Positions 1 to 12,770 of a DNA stretch of 64,000 nt are shown here, one piece after another (the first letter of the stretch is position 1; every line of letters starts with the position of its first letter). The notes under the pieces were generated by a model, which worked only from the letters and a program-made list of their open reading frames with translations, did no database searches and was not told the origin of the DNA. Made by a program: the position numbers and the translations under genes. The stretch comes from Isoetes taiwanensis (Eukaryota; Streptophyta; Lycopodiopsida; Isoetales; Isoetaceae): positions 17,380,966-17,444,965 of the forward strand of contig JAJEKV010000004.1 of the NCBI GenBank assembly GCA_021234155.1. The letters are read 5' to 3'.

Positions 1-2786
1 CAGAGTAGAATGCCTTTTAGAAACAAAGGTAAAAGAGCACATGGATTGCTTGAATTAGTTCATTCAGATGTTTTGTGGTCAGATGAAAGTGCAAAGCCTG
101 GGATCGAAATCTTATTTTGCAACGTTTATTGATGATTATAGTAGGAGAACTAAATGTTATTTCTTGCGATCCAAAGACCAAGTATTTGATGCTTTCAGAC
201 TTTATGTTGCAGAAGTTGAAAGGGAAACATCGCTTAAGGTTAAATGTTTGAGGTCCGGACCTTGGAGGGGAATATAGGTGGATGAATTTTGCGTGTTTTG
301 TCGGGCCACGGGATAAAAAGGCAAGATACATGTAGATATACACCGCAGCAGAACGGTGTGGCAGAACGAAAGAATCACACTATCATGAATGCGGCAAGAT
401 CTATGCTTAAGCATGCAGGTCTTCCTAATAGCTTATGGGCAGAAGCGGTAGCGGCAGCCTGCCACATCCAAAATAGGTTGCCTAGTGTTGCGGTAAAGGG
501 GGGAGTACCAGAACAATTTTGGGCCGGACAAAAACAATCCGTGAAAAGATTTAGGGTATTTGGATGCTTGGCATTACATGTTGGTACCTGAAGATTTGAG
601 AAGGAAATTGGATGGCCGAAGCATATGCACATTCCTTGGTGGGTATGACGAGGAGACAAATGGTTACAGCTATATGATCCCAATACGCGTAAGATACATG
701 TTAGCGAGAGATGTGATCTTCAATGAAAATGTCTTATACAAGGATAGGAAAGCACTTAGCGTCTGAGGAAATAATGGAATGGGTACGGTGGAATATTTGG
801 AACATGAGCGAGGGGGTAAGTGAAGGAGCAACAAATGGTTGAAAGGAACATCGGATTTGCCCGTGGAAGTTGATTTTGAGGATGATGAAGTTGAGCCCTG
901 TGGACATGCAAACAAACATAGAACGGATGTGGTGCATGAAGCCATGGAGGCTGATAGTGCCACATGTACTCGGGACTCGAGCGAGGAGGGCATGAGGTCT
1001 TAGAGACCCGACAAAGGTCTAAACCGGACGCCATGGGGAGGAAAAAGTAGTGATGTAGCAATTGAAGAAATCAGAAGAGGTACAAGCGGGGACTCGGGCA
1101 AGAAGTGAAGTTGAACGTCTCAAATCTCAACTTCCGCTTTGATCTGTAAACATTTGGGAGAAAAGAAAGGCAAGACAACAAGACCTCCAAAGCCCAAGAT
1201 CTTGTCCTGCATTTTGGAACCGAGAGATCGTAGAAGAAGCGCCACAAGGTCGACGCAAATATGTGGAGGGAAGCAATGGAGAATGAGCTAGATTCATTCA
1301 AACGAATCTGGAACATATGAGTTGGTACCAAGGCCAAGTGGCAAGAATGTTGTAGGGAGTAAATGGGTTTACAAACTTAAAAGGAAGGCGGATGGATCAA
1401 TAGAAAGGTATAAAAAGCTCCCGCTTAGTTGCTAAAGGGGTACACACAGTTAGAAGGTGTAGATTACAAAGACACATTTTCACCCATTGTTAAGATGGCT
1501 AGTTTGAGAGTCCTTATAGCAATTGCGGCAGAATGACATGGAGTTGAGTCACATGGACGCCAAGATCAGGCGCCTTCTTGAATGGAGAATTAGAAGAAGA
1601 GATTTATATGGAGCAGCCCCATGGGTAATGAAAGCAAGGTGATGATTTGGTATGCAAGTTGAAAAGGCTATTTATGGACTCGGATAAGCATCTAGGCAAA
1701 GTGGTACTTATGCATAAACAGTTTTTGGTTGCTAATGGGCTTGTTAAATTAAAAATCGAAGGTAATCTTTACATGAAGAAGGAAGGGAGTAAGTGCCTAA
1801 TAATGGCCTTATATGTTGATGATTGCGCCATTGCCGCAAGAATGACAAAGTTCTTCTAGACAAGTGCAAATTGTTGGCCGAGAAGTCGCTTTCGGTGACC
1901 CGATCTTGGAGATCCCGCAGGTTTATTGGGAATGGAAGTGAGAAGAGATAGGAAGCAAGGAGTATTGTACCTCACTCGGGAGCAATACATCAAGAAAATG
2001 CTAGTCAAATTCAGGATGGTAGATTGTATCTTTGCAAAAAACACCAATAGCTCGGGGAACAAGAATATCCGGGGAAAATGTGCCCAAAAATACATGAGGA
2101 AAAGGAAGGAATGGTATGTGCCCTCTGGGATCATTAGTGGGGAGTCATTTTGTATGCCGCCAAATAGCACAAGGCGGACATCACTTATGCCGTTAATCTT
2201 CTAAGCAGATTTTTGAACAATCCTCGAAAGGAGCATTGGATAGCCTTGAAGAGAGTTCTTAGGTATCCGAAAAGGTACCTTAACTCACGCGGGCCGTGCT
2301 TTAAAAAGGAACATGGAAAACAAACTGGTTGGATATGCAGATGCAGATTGGGGAGGAGACATTGATGATAGAAAGTCAACATCCCGTATCTCTACAAACT
2401 TGGGGATAAACAATATCTTGGGCGAGCAAAAAGCAAGAATGCGTTCAGTAAGTCCAAAGGTAAGTAGTATGTGGCGTGATCTCTGGCAGCATCGTAAATC
2501 ATTTGGCCGCTAAGAATGCTCAAGGAGTTAGGGAAATCATGAGGGAGCTACAACAATTTATTGTGACAATAAGAGTTTGGATAGCAATGAGTAAAAATCC
2601 CAGATGTCATTCACGCATTTCAAACATATAGAGATCCATCACCATTTCATTCGAGATGAGGTAGATAAAGGAGAAATAGATGTGAAATACATTCCTACTA
2701 GATTGCAACAAGCAGATGTCTTGACCAAGGCTCTCAACGAGCCAAAACTTCAAGTTGCAAAGGGGCAAGTAGGAATCACAAGTTGT
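1..2786 (+). pseudogene. Copia retrotransposon pol remnant, 5' part outside window
   Basis: Degraded Ty1/Copia polyprotein read in several frames on the plus strand. The order is pre-integrase end (about 20-110), integrase core (68-590, with TPQQNGVAERKN near 345-375), reverse transcriptase (about 1340-2200, with the YVDD catalytic motif at 1812-1823), and RNase H (ADADWGG near 2340, ending near 2790 with a PTRLQQADVLTKAL-like tail). This integrase-RT-RNase H order defines Copia. Frameshifts and stops occur every few hundred bases, so it cannot make protein. Gag and the 5' LTR would lie left of base 1. It is followed directly by a purine tract and a probable LTR, and it sits inside a Gypsy element on the opposite strand. 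Confidence 0.93.
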
Positions 2787-3125
2787 AAGAGGGGAGAATG
2801 ACAAAGTTAAATCCATTTCGCACATGCGGTCGAAGATCCATAGCCCACATGTGAGCGTTGAAGAAAGGTGGTACGAGAATACGACAAAAGGGGAAGAGCC
2901 CCGATCGACATCGCGGTGTCTTTTGGCAGAAAGCGTGAAGAAGGAGCTCTGACGGTTTTGGGCATACAAACCGGACTGTAGATAAGACACGAGGTAAAAT
3001 TGCGGTGAAGATATAGAGGTACTCGGATCAGCCAGAGGCCAGAGGACCCATCGGGAAGAGCAGTGCTGATTGATTATTCGCAGAGGCTTGGGCTGTCGGA
3101 GATCCCGCCCATAAGAGTTATCACA
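2787..3125 (+). repeat. Polypurine tract and probable 3' LTR of the Copia element
   Basis: The purine tract AAGAGGGGAGAA (2787-2798) is followed at once by TGACAAAG, the expected start of a 3' LTR. The right edge is inferred: homology to the interrupted Gypsy element begins at about 3127, when compared with the related Gypsy at 39.38 kb, and the sequence just before it ends in TCACA. This gives an LTR of roughly 325 bp. The matching 5' LTR is outside the window, so the boundary cannot be confirmed here. Confidence 0.5.
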
Positions 3126-6100
3126 TACTTCCCTGAAATCCACATCCGTTGGTAAGGACTCTTCAATCTTCTTACCAAAGTCGCTGGAGAGCGTCGAAAT
3201 TGCATTGCAATGCACTCTAGTTGTCAGGATGCCTTGAAAGCGCATCCGCTACCACATTGAGCTTTCCGGTTTGTAGACTATATCAAAGTCATACTCTTCA
3301 AGGAACTCCATCCACCTTCTACGCCTCGAGTTTAAGGTGTGGTTGCGTGAATACATCTTTGGAGGCTCGATGGTACGTATCCAATTGGAACTTCCTTCCC
3401 AAAAGGTAATGCCTCCAAATTCTTAATGCCACGACAACCGCAAGCAGTTCGATCGTGCGTGGGGTAAGCTGGCGTTTGCCGTCGTTCATCTTCCGTGAAT
3501 CGATGCGCTTACCACACGCTCTTCTTGCATAAGCTTCGCTTTGCAGAAGCTATCTTACTCAGATCTGTGGCTACAAGCTTATCTTTCTCACGCCGGGGGG
3601 TCAAGATGAGGCGCGTTCGTCGTGAGCTTCCTTCAACAATTCAAACCCCCGCTTGGGCTTTCTTTGTGCCAATGCTCTGCCCAATCTTTCACCTACCGCC
3701 CTCGTCCAGGTCGTTAATGGAGGTCGCTATCTTGGCAAAGTTCTTCCGCGAACTTTGCAGTAGTACCACTAGGTCTAGAAAACTTACGACCTCATGCACA
3801 TTCGCCGGTCGCCCTTGAATGGCTCTTCAATCTTGGCGGGATCCGGCGAAATTCCTTCTGTGATATCACATGACCAGGGTATTCCACCTTCTACGTTGCG
3901 GCGACATGACAACTTGGCATACAGCCCGGTGCCTCTTCAACTTTTCCAGCACTCTTCTTAAGTGTTGCCACGTGTTCTTCAAAGGGATCCGCTATACACC
4001 AAAATGTCGCCAAAGAATACAATCACAAAGGTGTCTAAAACTCCACGAAGATGTCGTTCATGAGCCCTCATGAGCGTCGCGGAAGCATTCAATAAGCGAA
4101 AGGCATTCCGTGAACTCATAATGCCCATACCGCGTTCAAGGCGGTCTTATGGATATCTTCTTCCTTTATCCCGACCATGATAGCCGACCTTAAGTCAATT
4201 TTGAGAAGACCTTTGCACCTTGGAGTTGATCCATCAAATCATCCGACGGGGAGCGATACTTGTTCTTGATGGTGTGCTTATTCAATTGCCTATAGTCTAT
4301 GCACATCCTTAAAGCGCCATCCTTCTTCTTTACAAAGAGAATGGGTGCTCCAAATGGCGAGACGCTAGGTCTAATGAAGCTTAGGTCGAGCAACTCGCCT
4401 GATTGCTTCTTTAGCTCACATCAACTCCTGGCGTCCTCATTACGTATGGGGCCTTGCTTGTCATTTTCGGGGTTCAAGTGCTATCTCACTTTCGACTCCC
4501 CAGCAAGGAGGGAGGTGCTCGATCTCGTCCGGAAAGAGATCGTGGAATTCGCGTGATCAACTTAGCTATTTGCTTCGGCAACTGGCGAAAGCACCTTGTC
4601 CCTTTGCTTTCTTCCAATTAGGCTCTTCAATCTCAAGCTTGAAGATGTAAGCTACTTGCTCGCTCTTGATGCACTTGAGCGCCCGCTAGAAGACATACAG
4701 CGCATGATGGGAACAACTTCTTTGTGATCTCAATGATCTTGCCGCAGGCGTTGGGAAGGTCACCTTCCGCTTCTATTAATCGATGATGGCCCCCGTTGGT
4801 CCAAGATACTCCATTCCTATGATCAGGTCATACTTTGCCAATGCCCATTACCTACGCCCCATCTGAATATTAATCCCCGGCAAGTCGATGTCGAAATTAA
4901 TTCTCTTGCGGGCACCGCCTTTATCGCTCCACTTGCTAAAGAGAACAGGCCTCAGCCGACTTCGGTGGTTTCAACTTCAACATTTCAACCATTCAGGGGA
5001 TGCAAAATTATGGCTACTTCACGAGTCTATCGGGACTATGAAGGATTTGGCCTTGGCCTTCCCTCTTTAGAAATTACCTTATCGCGGCTTTACGCTTGCT
5101 CTGTGTCTATTGCGGCAAATATGTGATGACCTCACCACGGATGTAGTCGCGGGCTGCCTCGCCGCCCGTCGTGGAACGGAATGTCCCAATCTCCCAACTC
5201 CGCTAGTGCGCGCACTCATGATAGGGGGATTCACATAAATCTATGGCACTTTGGAAGCTTTTGAAGCAAAGCTGCTTTTCTATGCACTCTGTCTCTTTTC
5301 CATGGGCATAGCACGCAAAACGGATCGCCTTTGCTTTGGAGTAGTTTGACCCCTCCACCTTGTCCTTGAAGGACACCGCTTTTCTCCCGCCGCTTCCCTT
5401 TGATTGCCACCATATGGGGCTCTAGGCGGACACGGCTCAAGCTGCCCTAGGGCTATAACTCCCTGTTGCCTTGCCTTTGTCACGATAATATTGCTGCCTC
5501 TACCCGATATTGCGAGGCCCTGTTCTTACAAACTTATTGGACTACGCTTCGATCTGTCTTAGGGTTTATTGCCCTTACAAACTGCCGGATCTCATCATTC
5601 AACCCCTCAATATAGCTTTCCAGCGCATGCTTTTTAACCAACTTTGGCACATAAAGCCTTAGCCTCATGAATTCCTCTGTATATTTACGACTGATTTGTT
5701 TCGCTTTTGCGCCTACATAACCTGCTTTGCATCATCTGCCGGACTTGTGCTCTCTTTGGGACGTAATGGCGCTTTGAAGGCTTTCGCGAAACTTCTGAAC
5801 CCTCGGCATCCCTCGCTCAAGCCATGGGCCTTTGCATACCCCTTCCACCAAATGCGTGCTTCTCCTTTTAGGTTGGTACATTTGCCACCACGCTTTTATC
5901 CTTGTCCTTTATACCATAGGCGTTGAAGTATGGCTCATCTCATCGAACCAAGCCTCTACCTCCATGCTTTTGTTCTCTTTGAGAATTGCTCGAGTTTCTG
6001 ACGGCCTTCAAACATTTCCCAATGCGAGTCTACCTTCTTACGTTGTCGGAGGTTCTTGTGTCCCTTTGTGCGTCCATCGTGGTATCCCTCTCGCCTTCCA

Positions 6101-6790
6101 TCTGCGGTGTTCCTGCGCCTTCCATCCGTTAGGTCGTGCTGCTCCTCCTCTTCCTCGGAGTCAGAATCGGGCTTAGTCGGGAGAGGTTTCAGCGGAGGAC
6201 CTCCTTCTCTTGCTCCTCTTCTTGTCCCTTCTCGTTTCGAAGCTGATGCTTGAGGCAATGAGCATTGCCATAAAGACCGCTCACCTTGTGTGGCCAACAA
6301 AGCCTTTTATCTGCTCAAGGTCATTTCTCATCCGTGATATTTCCTCTTCCGGGTCATGGGTCCAAATTCCTCAAATAGGTTCCTTGCGGGGTGGCCTGGG
6401 CGGGACTCCGTTCTTCCACGTGGTCTCGGCGTTGTCATTCCTCGAGCCCTGGGCCTCTAGCTGCATGCACAAGTAATTCATGGCTATATGGTTAGTTTTA
6501 CTTGTTCTCTTGCATTATAAGTGGTTTGTTGGCATAGTTGTGGGACAAAATACATCAACAAAACATTTAAAGTGCAAAAGAAATTATATTCATATATTAT
6601 ATAATATTTTAGTACAAAAAGTCTCCGGGATCAAGAGTCTAACTAATCTTGAAATCGCCGGTAAGATGGGTTGTCCTCAAGGAACTTCTTAACTTGGGCC
6701 GTTCCTACCGAATGACCCAAGTTCCCGAAGACGTTTGCTGACGAGCCGCCCTGCAAGGCTCTCGCCAGCTCTTCCACCTATATTTTCACA
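3126..6790 (-). pseudogene. Gypsy retrotransposon remnant (gag to start of integrase)
   Basis: Reads on the minus strand from gag (about 6790 down to 5230; a basic and acidic gag segment at 5956-6300 and a degenerate zinc-knuckle area near 5230-5300), through protease (about 4600-5100) and reverse transcriptase (4190-4440, [13 protein letters not shown] and CIDYRQLN), to RNase H and the linker before integrase (3126-3500). The RT active-site motif near 4000-4030 reads FFGDIL instead of FFDDIL, so a catalytic aspartate is lost; many stops are also present. It parallels the Gypsy at 37.96-41.73 kb almost segment by segment. Integrase is missing because the Copia element interrupts it at 3125; the rest presumably lies left of the window. 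Confidence 0.9.
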
Positions 6791-6844
6791 TTGCGCATGC
6801 TTATTGAACATAGTCGAAGTTTGAAACAAGACCTCTATTATGTT

Positions 6845-7660
6845 TTGTGGATTTTACTTCTGCTTTTGATACAGTACCACGCGAGCTTCTTACATCGCTT
6901 GGGGTTCCACAAGATCTTCAAAATGCAGTTTATCGGCTCTATGAAAGGGTTTTTGCTAAATTTCCAAAGATCGTACTCAAATCACTAGCAATATTGGAGT
7001 TCGTCAGGGTTGCCCTTTATCTCCTACACTCTTTGGCTTGTACATTGATCAATTGGAAGAATGGCTTGATATCATGGCGGCGGAGGTCCACATTTGGCAC
7101 ACTATATCATTAGGGCAACTTATGTATGCTGATGATGTTTCACTTCGGCACATACCTTCGCTAGTATGCGGCAACATTTACATGCTCGCACAATTTTGTG
7201 AGAACATGTGTCAACAGCGTGTTAATCTCCAAAAGACCAAGCTTTTGGTAGTTGCACACACATAATCCACCTTGGCACGGGGCCCCAAGCTTATTTGCTT
7301 GCTTCATTGTCCGGGAACAAGCTTGTAGCTATTGCATCAATTCGCATACGGGTCCCATGTGCTCACTGGATTGAGACGGGTAGATGGGGCGACCGCAATT
7401 GCGGCGCGAAGCAAGACTATGTGCCTGTTGCCCGATTCTGAGTTATTGAAGATGAAAGCCATACTCTTCCGAAAGTTGCCACCGCTTTTAAGATAGTCAG
7501 GAATCATTTTTTGACCTTAGCATTCCATTCCACGCTTCCACAACTTCTCGAGCACCATCCGTGCATGACTTGGCATTATACATACTTGAGGTTCTAGATA
7601 AACGCCTCGCAATTCTCGAGCCCTCGTCAGTCATTATCTCTCGCTGTCTCTAGTATCATC
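6845..7660 (+). pseudogene. LINE (non-LTR retrotransposon) reverse transcriptase remnant
   Basis: The segment starting near 6852 reads DFTSAFDTVPRE, the conserved finger/palm start of LINE reverse transcriptases, followed by GVPQDLQNAVYRLY. The catalytic YADDV is at 7125-7139. A C-terminal part near 7340-7450 matches the conserved LINE ending (ETGRW, then IEDE) also seen at 25.9 kb. Frames change several times and no start is present, so this is a 5'-truncated dead copy, as is usual for LINE insertions. It abuts the gag end of the Gypsy element. Confidence 0.88.
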
Positions 7661-7803
7661 ATTCGCAGCAAAGGTTTTCCCTTGAAAACCTTTACGAGGG
7701 TGGGGTTTTTAATCCTAGTAGTAATGATTGTACTAGCCCATTGTATGGGTCCCATGACCTATTGGTCTCCGTGGACGTTAAAAAATTTATTCTATTCTAT
7801 TCT
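7661..7803 (+). repeat. LINE 3' untranslated end with hairpin motif and ATTCT tail
   Basis: Contains AAGGTTTTCCC, GAAAACCTTT and GGGGTTTTTAATCC (7678-7716), able to fold as a stem-loop. A block ending TGGTCTCCGTGGAC follows, then a short-repeat tail of ATTCT units (about 7783-7802). The same order of blocks occurs on the minus strand at 25402-25590, which shows that this is the true 3' end of a LINE family with a simple-repeat tail rather than poly(A). Confidence 0.75.
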
Positions 7804-8203
7804 ATTCTATTTCATATGAAGAAGCAATATTTGTTGGATTTGCTCTGCATAGATGGTAGTGTTGGAATTTGAAAACATGATAAAATCATGACAAAAAAAG
7901 CATTTGCAGTTTGCAAAAAGGAGGTGTAACTTGACCCTACTCTACTAGACTATACTTGGCCAATCTAGACAGTAAGTATATTGTAATTTTCCAAACTATA
8001 ATTTGAAAGAGTTGTGAGATTGGGCATTTTTTTTAGGTCCAATCATGCCCAGATAACCCCTTATTGCTTCAAAACACTACAATATCTATAGCACATATCC
8101 TTCTATTTATAGCACACCACTTATGGCTTTATATCCTTCTAGTACCCATATAGTTATTCAATGGTAATACAAGCTTCACCTCCACATAGCAAACCAATAA
8201 TAT

Positions 8204-8746
8204 TGGGTGTTGATAAAATGGGGTGTCTTCTTCAGGGAACTGGCGGGGTGTATGTATCAAGCTATGCTGTATTTCTGGGCAACAGACAACCTTTGCTTCA
8301 TTATGCTTGGCATACTCAAATAGATGATGGCTTACTCTGAGGCATGTAAGTATTTATGAGCAATACACAACCTTTGCTTCAAATTCAAAGAATAAAACTA
8401 ATGTGTCCCCCAAAACCACAGATTGTAAATTAAAGAAACATGCAAAGCCTGCAAGATCAAACTAAACAGTAGTGGAAATTAAAGGAACGAAATGGTAGAT
8501 GAGACAATACTCATCAAGCATAAAATAATAGCAGCAAAGGAGATAATATTTGGATATATGTTTGAAAATCTTAAGGGCTTTATTTACCTACACAGAACTA
8601 GTAATCAGAGAATTCCATGGAACAACATTTGGGTCAAATGCTGAACTCAAATAGCTATATGCAAGTTTCATTGGGCGTTGATAAAATGGGGTATCTTCTT
8701 CAGGGAACTGGCGGGGTGTATGTATCAAGCTATGCTGTATTTCTGG
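8204..8746. repeat. 75-bp direct repeat, two copies 468 bp apart
   Basis: 8204-8278 and 8672-8746 are about 73/75 identical (TTGATAAAATGGGG at the left, TGCTGTATTTCTGG at the right). The second copy forms the 5' half of an exon-like open frame on the minus strand; the first copy has the same putative splice acceptor but lacks the rest. Between the copies I see no gene. Confidence 0.8.
8588..8742 (-). other. Unidentified exon-like open frame ending in a stop
   Basis: On the minus strand a pyrimidine-rich tract ending in CAG (acceptor at 8743-8744) is followed by about 50 open codons (IQHSLIHTPRQF near the start, DPNVVPWNSL near the end) and a TAG stop at 8588-8590. This resembles the last coding exon of a plant gene. 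I do not recognise the protein. It may be a gene fragment, like the BAG and importin pieces further right. Confidence 0.3.
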
Positions 8747-8759
8747 AAAGGCAAATGAC

Positions 8760-10058
8760 ACTAATGAGGAAAACTATAGGACAGACATAGCACCATAGCA
8801 AAAGGGAATTCTAAATCTGATATATACTCAATTTACGGGGCTTAGATCTCTCTGTTTCGGCTAAAACACGGCCAAAATTACCTCTAGGATAGACCAACAT
8901 GTTGGCAAAAATTCAGTTCAAACAAGATGGCAAACTACATGAATTAAGAAGATTTGTAGCTTTGAACAATCTATGTTTGGTCGAGTTATAGTTAGTAGTT
9001 CGTGCTAAAATTTGATGGTATATTATATCCAGACTAAGTGAGTATGCTAGCAAAATTTTAGATCAAAACATCAAGGTTTCTACGATAATCAAAAAGTACA
9101 AATCTTGTACTCATACAAAGATTATGATGCCAAAACGAAAGAATGATCTTACGGAGTTTATAAAAAAATCATTTGTATAGAGATCCATACCAAGAATCAC
9201 CAAGCAAAAGTGCGTGTAATGCCTTCGGAAGTCGCATTCAATCTCAAGAATGAAATAACAAGCCTACGAATATGGTTTTCTTTCTTCTAGCATCACGCTG
9301 CTATTGGAACATTAGGCTCCCTCAGTCCATGCCATTTCTAACGATCAAATAAGAAGAGATCCAACTAGTTGAATGGAGCATCTCTTCAACTGGCTCCATT
9401 CAAGATCACAAATGTTTAAGCTTACTGATTACATATATTCAAAATAGACTGCTAGAACTAATACTAGAAAATCCATATTCACATGTATATTTCTATAGAT
9501 ATTATCTCCTAGGAAGATTGAGATCCAGAAGAAAGCCATCACCACATTATTTGATACAAGAATCAGGTTGCAGCATCAACAACACAAGCACTTTATCGCA
9601 AAAATTGCAAGAACCAATGATAGCAATAATTGACCTTATTGCACTGAATTATTTGACACATGAAATGGCAGAGAAAATCTGGCAAGCGCACTTCCAAGAG
9701 GAAAACTGAGGTGAATTAAGGATCATTTGAAGATTGTGGAAATAAGCAAGTTTCAGATGGATTACATGTGTTTTCTGTAGGCAAGGCTCTTAAGAATTAG
9801 ATTAAAAATGTTCATTCCTAGGTTATCTAAGATTTTGATATATCTACAAACGTTGAGCAAGCCACAACCAAATAAATACACTTCACATACAAACTAAGAA
9901 CATTCTATAATATATGTGTCAAGACTGGGGTGGTTGTGTAAAACTCCACTGATATTTGGGGTGGTTGTGTAACACTTCAGAGATATAGTAAATAAGCTGA
10001 TCAACCTCCTATGAACATGAGAACATAAGAATCCTTTTTAATCTGAGTCCACGAAAAT
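8760..10058. other. AT-rich region without recognisable gene
   Basis: AT-rich, intron-like or intergenic sequence. A short open frame at 9518-9709 (+) has no features I recognise. No repeats or RNA genes were found by eye. Confidence 0.5.
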
Positions 10059-10253
10059 ATGATCCAAAAGAATAGACCTTGTCCAGGGGAGTTGGAAAAA
10101 TTGCTTGTTCAGCCAACTGGGTTAGACCCAAAGGAGCAAAGCCTGTTATACAAAGGAAACGAAAAGGAAAGCTATGACTACCTCCATCTTGCTGGAGTTA
10201 AGAATAAATCCAAAACTTTTGTAGAAGAAACTACGTGGATAGGTTGCCAATAA
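10059..10253 (+). pseudogene. BAG-family co-chaperone fragment (ubiquitin-like domain)
   Basis: The frame contains GELEKLLVQPTGLDPKEQ, then LLYKGNEKES, DYLHLAGVKNKSK (about 10080-10214). This is the pattern of the ubiquitin-like domain of plant BAG co-chaperones (leucine-rich helix, GL(D/E)P(K/Q)EQ, LL(Y/F)(K/R)GKEKE, YLH.(A/V)GVKDKSK). In intact proteins this domain precedes the Hsp70-binding BAG helices. Here only the one domain is present: no upstream coding sequence, no BAG helices downstream, and a stop at 10251. It is a gene fragment or pseudo-exon. With the importin-alpha exon at 16 kb on the other strand, it suggests capture of unrelated gene pieces. Confidence 0.75.
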
Positions 10254-12759
10254 ATTTTGCCATGTGCTATATATGTAAGTCATCACAGATTATGAGGTTG
10301 ATAATCCAAAAGTGCCAATGGCTCATACTACTTATACTGGAAGTGTGAGAGAACTATCGTGCATGTTTATAAAGGCTATAGACATGCATGCTTTTTTTTA
10401 CTTCTATGTATTTCAAATAGGGTTCTGGCCTACTGCTTCAATCTCAGATTTACTAATGGCAGATATTTGAGTAGATTGCTTGCATGAAACATGCCCCTTA
10501 TAAATGCATTCGGAATTTCCCTTCTCACTGATTTCAGAGCTGCCTTTAAGTGCTAGGACACAGGTTGTCTTAAGAAACAAGAACTATAGACAAGAGCCAA
10601 GGGTTCTGATTGTACAGGATTGAAAGGAGACCTTTCGCTTGTGCAGTTGTGAAGGTCATGTAATGCAACCATGTAAAATGGCCCTAAGTTTTGCATGTAA
10701 CTAAAAGTGGGGATTCACAGTTGATAGGTGGTACAAATACCATGGATAAATCTTGAAACAAAACAAACTAAGAAGCTTGTGTTTCCCAATACATAGAGCT
10801 GATTGGGCAACCTTTATTTAAACTGATTCCCGTTAAAAATTTCTTCCTTCCTTCCTTCCTTCCTGTTTGATCGAATCGAGATCAGATGCTGTGATGAACA
10901 CTATGAGATGGTGCAGTAGAAGACCAAAGAAATTAAATAATGCTGATGTCTCTGAAAGCCTTCCCATTTGTTAACGAATTTGCATCCCTTCCTTCTTAGC
11001 ATATTAAAGATCGCTTGCAAACCGCAGTGGTCTAGCTTAAATTCTGCTAGCATAACGAGTATAGTGTATAGATTGCGTTGCCTTTGCACATCAAACTTGC
11101 TTTCATGGGGTTTCTTGCTTCCATTTTTTATAAGTTATATATCATAATATATATAAAATTACTTTGGATGCCCCCATGGAATAGATATCTATATATTCAA
11201 ATCGATCTCGTCCGTTTGTTTGAAAGACGGTGAGGTGGCAAACGTATAGCCGTTGGATCTTCATGGGGCATGCATGGCCATGCATGGGGCATGCACCACA
11301 TGCGTGGACCGTCGGATATGGGGAAGTTGAATCTTGGCCCTCAATTTTAGGGCTAAGGAAGGTGCCAAGAAATGCTATCACATTTATGGGGATATTTATG
11401 GGGATATTTAGACCATTTAGGTGGCATAGTGGGATTGGTTGCTCAAATAAAAAAAAAAAGTAAAATTTTTAGGTGCATTAATGTAATGGGATGAGGTGGC
11501 ATCATTTATTTTTAAGAGAAGGTGCAAGGCCGGCCACGTATATTAAGTGCAATAAATGCCCTTTATGAGGTGGCAGCAAAAGTTAATGAGCCTCATTTTC
11601 TCAAGAATTTTGATTTTTTTTTGAAAATTAGATAAAGGCTTTAAAAAATTCTTACCACGCGAGCAACCGGCGGAACTTATGAGGTGTTGCCACCTCGCAT
11701 TTTTCTTATCTTCTTATAAATGTTTTGTATTTTTCTGACGGACAGTTTCGGTAAGTTTTCCTACTCCGGCTTCGCCATGGAAAGTTTTCCTACTCTCTCT
11801 CCTCGACCGCCATAGCCGTGCTTCATGGAGCTTTTGGCCCTTAACACCCCAAGTCGATCTGTTTTTGGACCAGTTTCGGCGCCTCTTGGAGCATTCCGAC
11901 CTGCTGCCTGGATACAGATGGGAACCGACAATTTTCTGCACAAGCTATACAGACTATTCTAGAAGGGCGAGTCGAAGCATATTGGATTCTGCAATATAGC
12001 CTTCCAGCTTCTGCGAGTGGGTGCAGGGCCACGGCCAGGTAACTTAACTCTGCGGACAAAACATTGGGCTTCAATTTTTGAGCTTTAAAGCTTTGTGTAG
12101 CTAAAATTGACAAAATTGTCAAAATTCGAGAAAATGCTGAGTAGATTTGAGCTTTCCGCCAAAAAAACACAGCATTACATGCTTCTGCTTGAGAATTTGC
12201 CCATCGAATCATTGCTAGATTAGAACCCATTTCATGATTAGAACCCAGTTCAACTATTCAAGTACACAGGAACCCATTTAACAATGGGGAGTACAGAGAA
12301 GGCAAAAATGTGCAGGACACACTTCCGGATATAAAATATACCATCTGAATGAGGACTCAACTCAAACAATGCATCGATTATTGCCTTTGTAGACTTCAAA
12401 AATCCAATCTTCCTTTTTTCAAACTACTCATTTACCCAATCGTTTTAGGTTTGTTTCTAAGCTTCCTGCATATTTCTCAGTTTCTTTCAGAATTTGTGCA
12501 TAGAACTTTGGTTTCTTATTCCTGGACATTTGTGGATCGATTGGGACATGCGTTTTTTTGATGGGGTAAGCGGATATTATTTGCCTTGCGACAATACCCA
12601 GAAGGATTTGATTGTCCTCAGATAAGTTGCTAACTCCCATTTAATGTTGTTACAGAAGCTCGGATGCGGGAGCAGAGTTAAAGACTCTATTAAAGCTCTT
12701 TACGCTTTTTTTACTTTGTTTTCTACTTTGGTCCTTTCTCTATGATCTTGATTCTAAGA
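10254..12759. other. Non-coding region; TTCC microsatellite
   Basis: No gene recognised. A (TTCC)n microsatellite lies at about 10842-10863. GCATGC-rich short repeats (GGGGCATGCATGG) occur near 11260-11310 and imperfect GAGGTGGCA repeats at 11230-11690. The open frame at 11841-12230 (-) is long for the area but has no recognisable motif. Confidence 0.45.
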
Positions 12760-12770
12760 TGGTATCAGAG
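12760..12770 (+). other. LTR-retrotransposon primer-binding-site-like sequence
   Basis: TGGTATCAGAG is the standard sequence complementary to the 3' end of plant initiator methionine tRNA and normally lies just right of a 5' LTR. The sequence left of it (about 12650-12757) is T-rich like the end of a plant LTR but does not end in CA. No gag or pol follows, so this may be a decayed LTR plus leader or a non-coding LTR derivative. Confidence 0.45.

Noticed and set aside
11841-12230. 129-codon minus-strand open frame
   Set aside because: No recognisable domain and no neighbouring exons or regulatory signals; the length is not remarkable for this much sequence.
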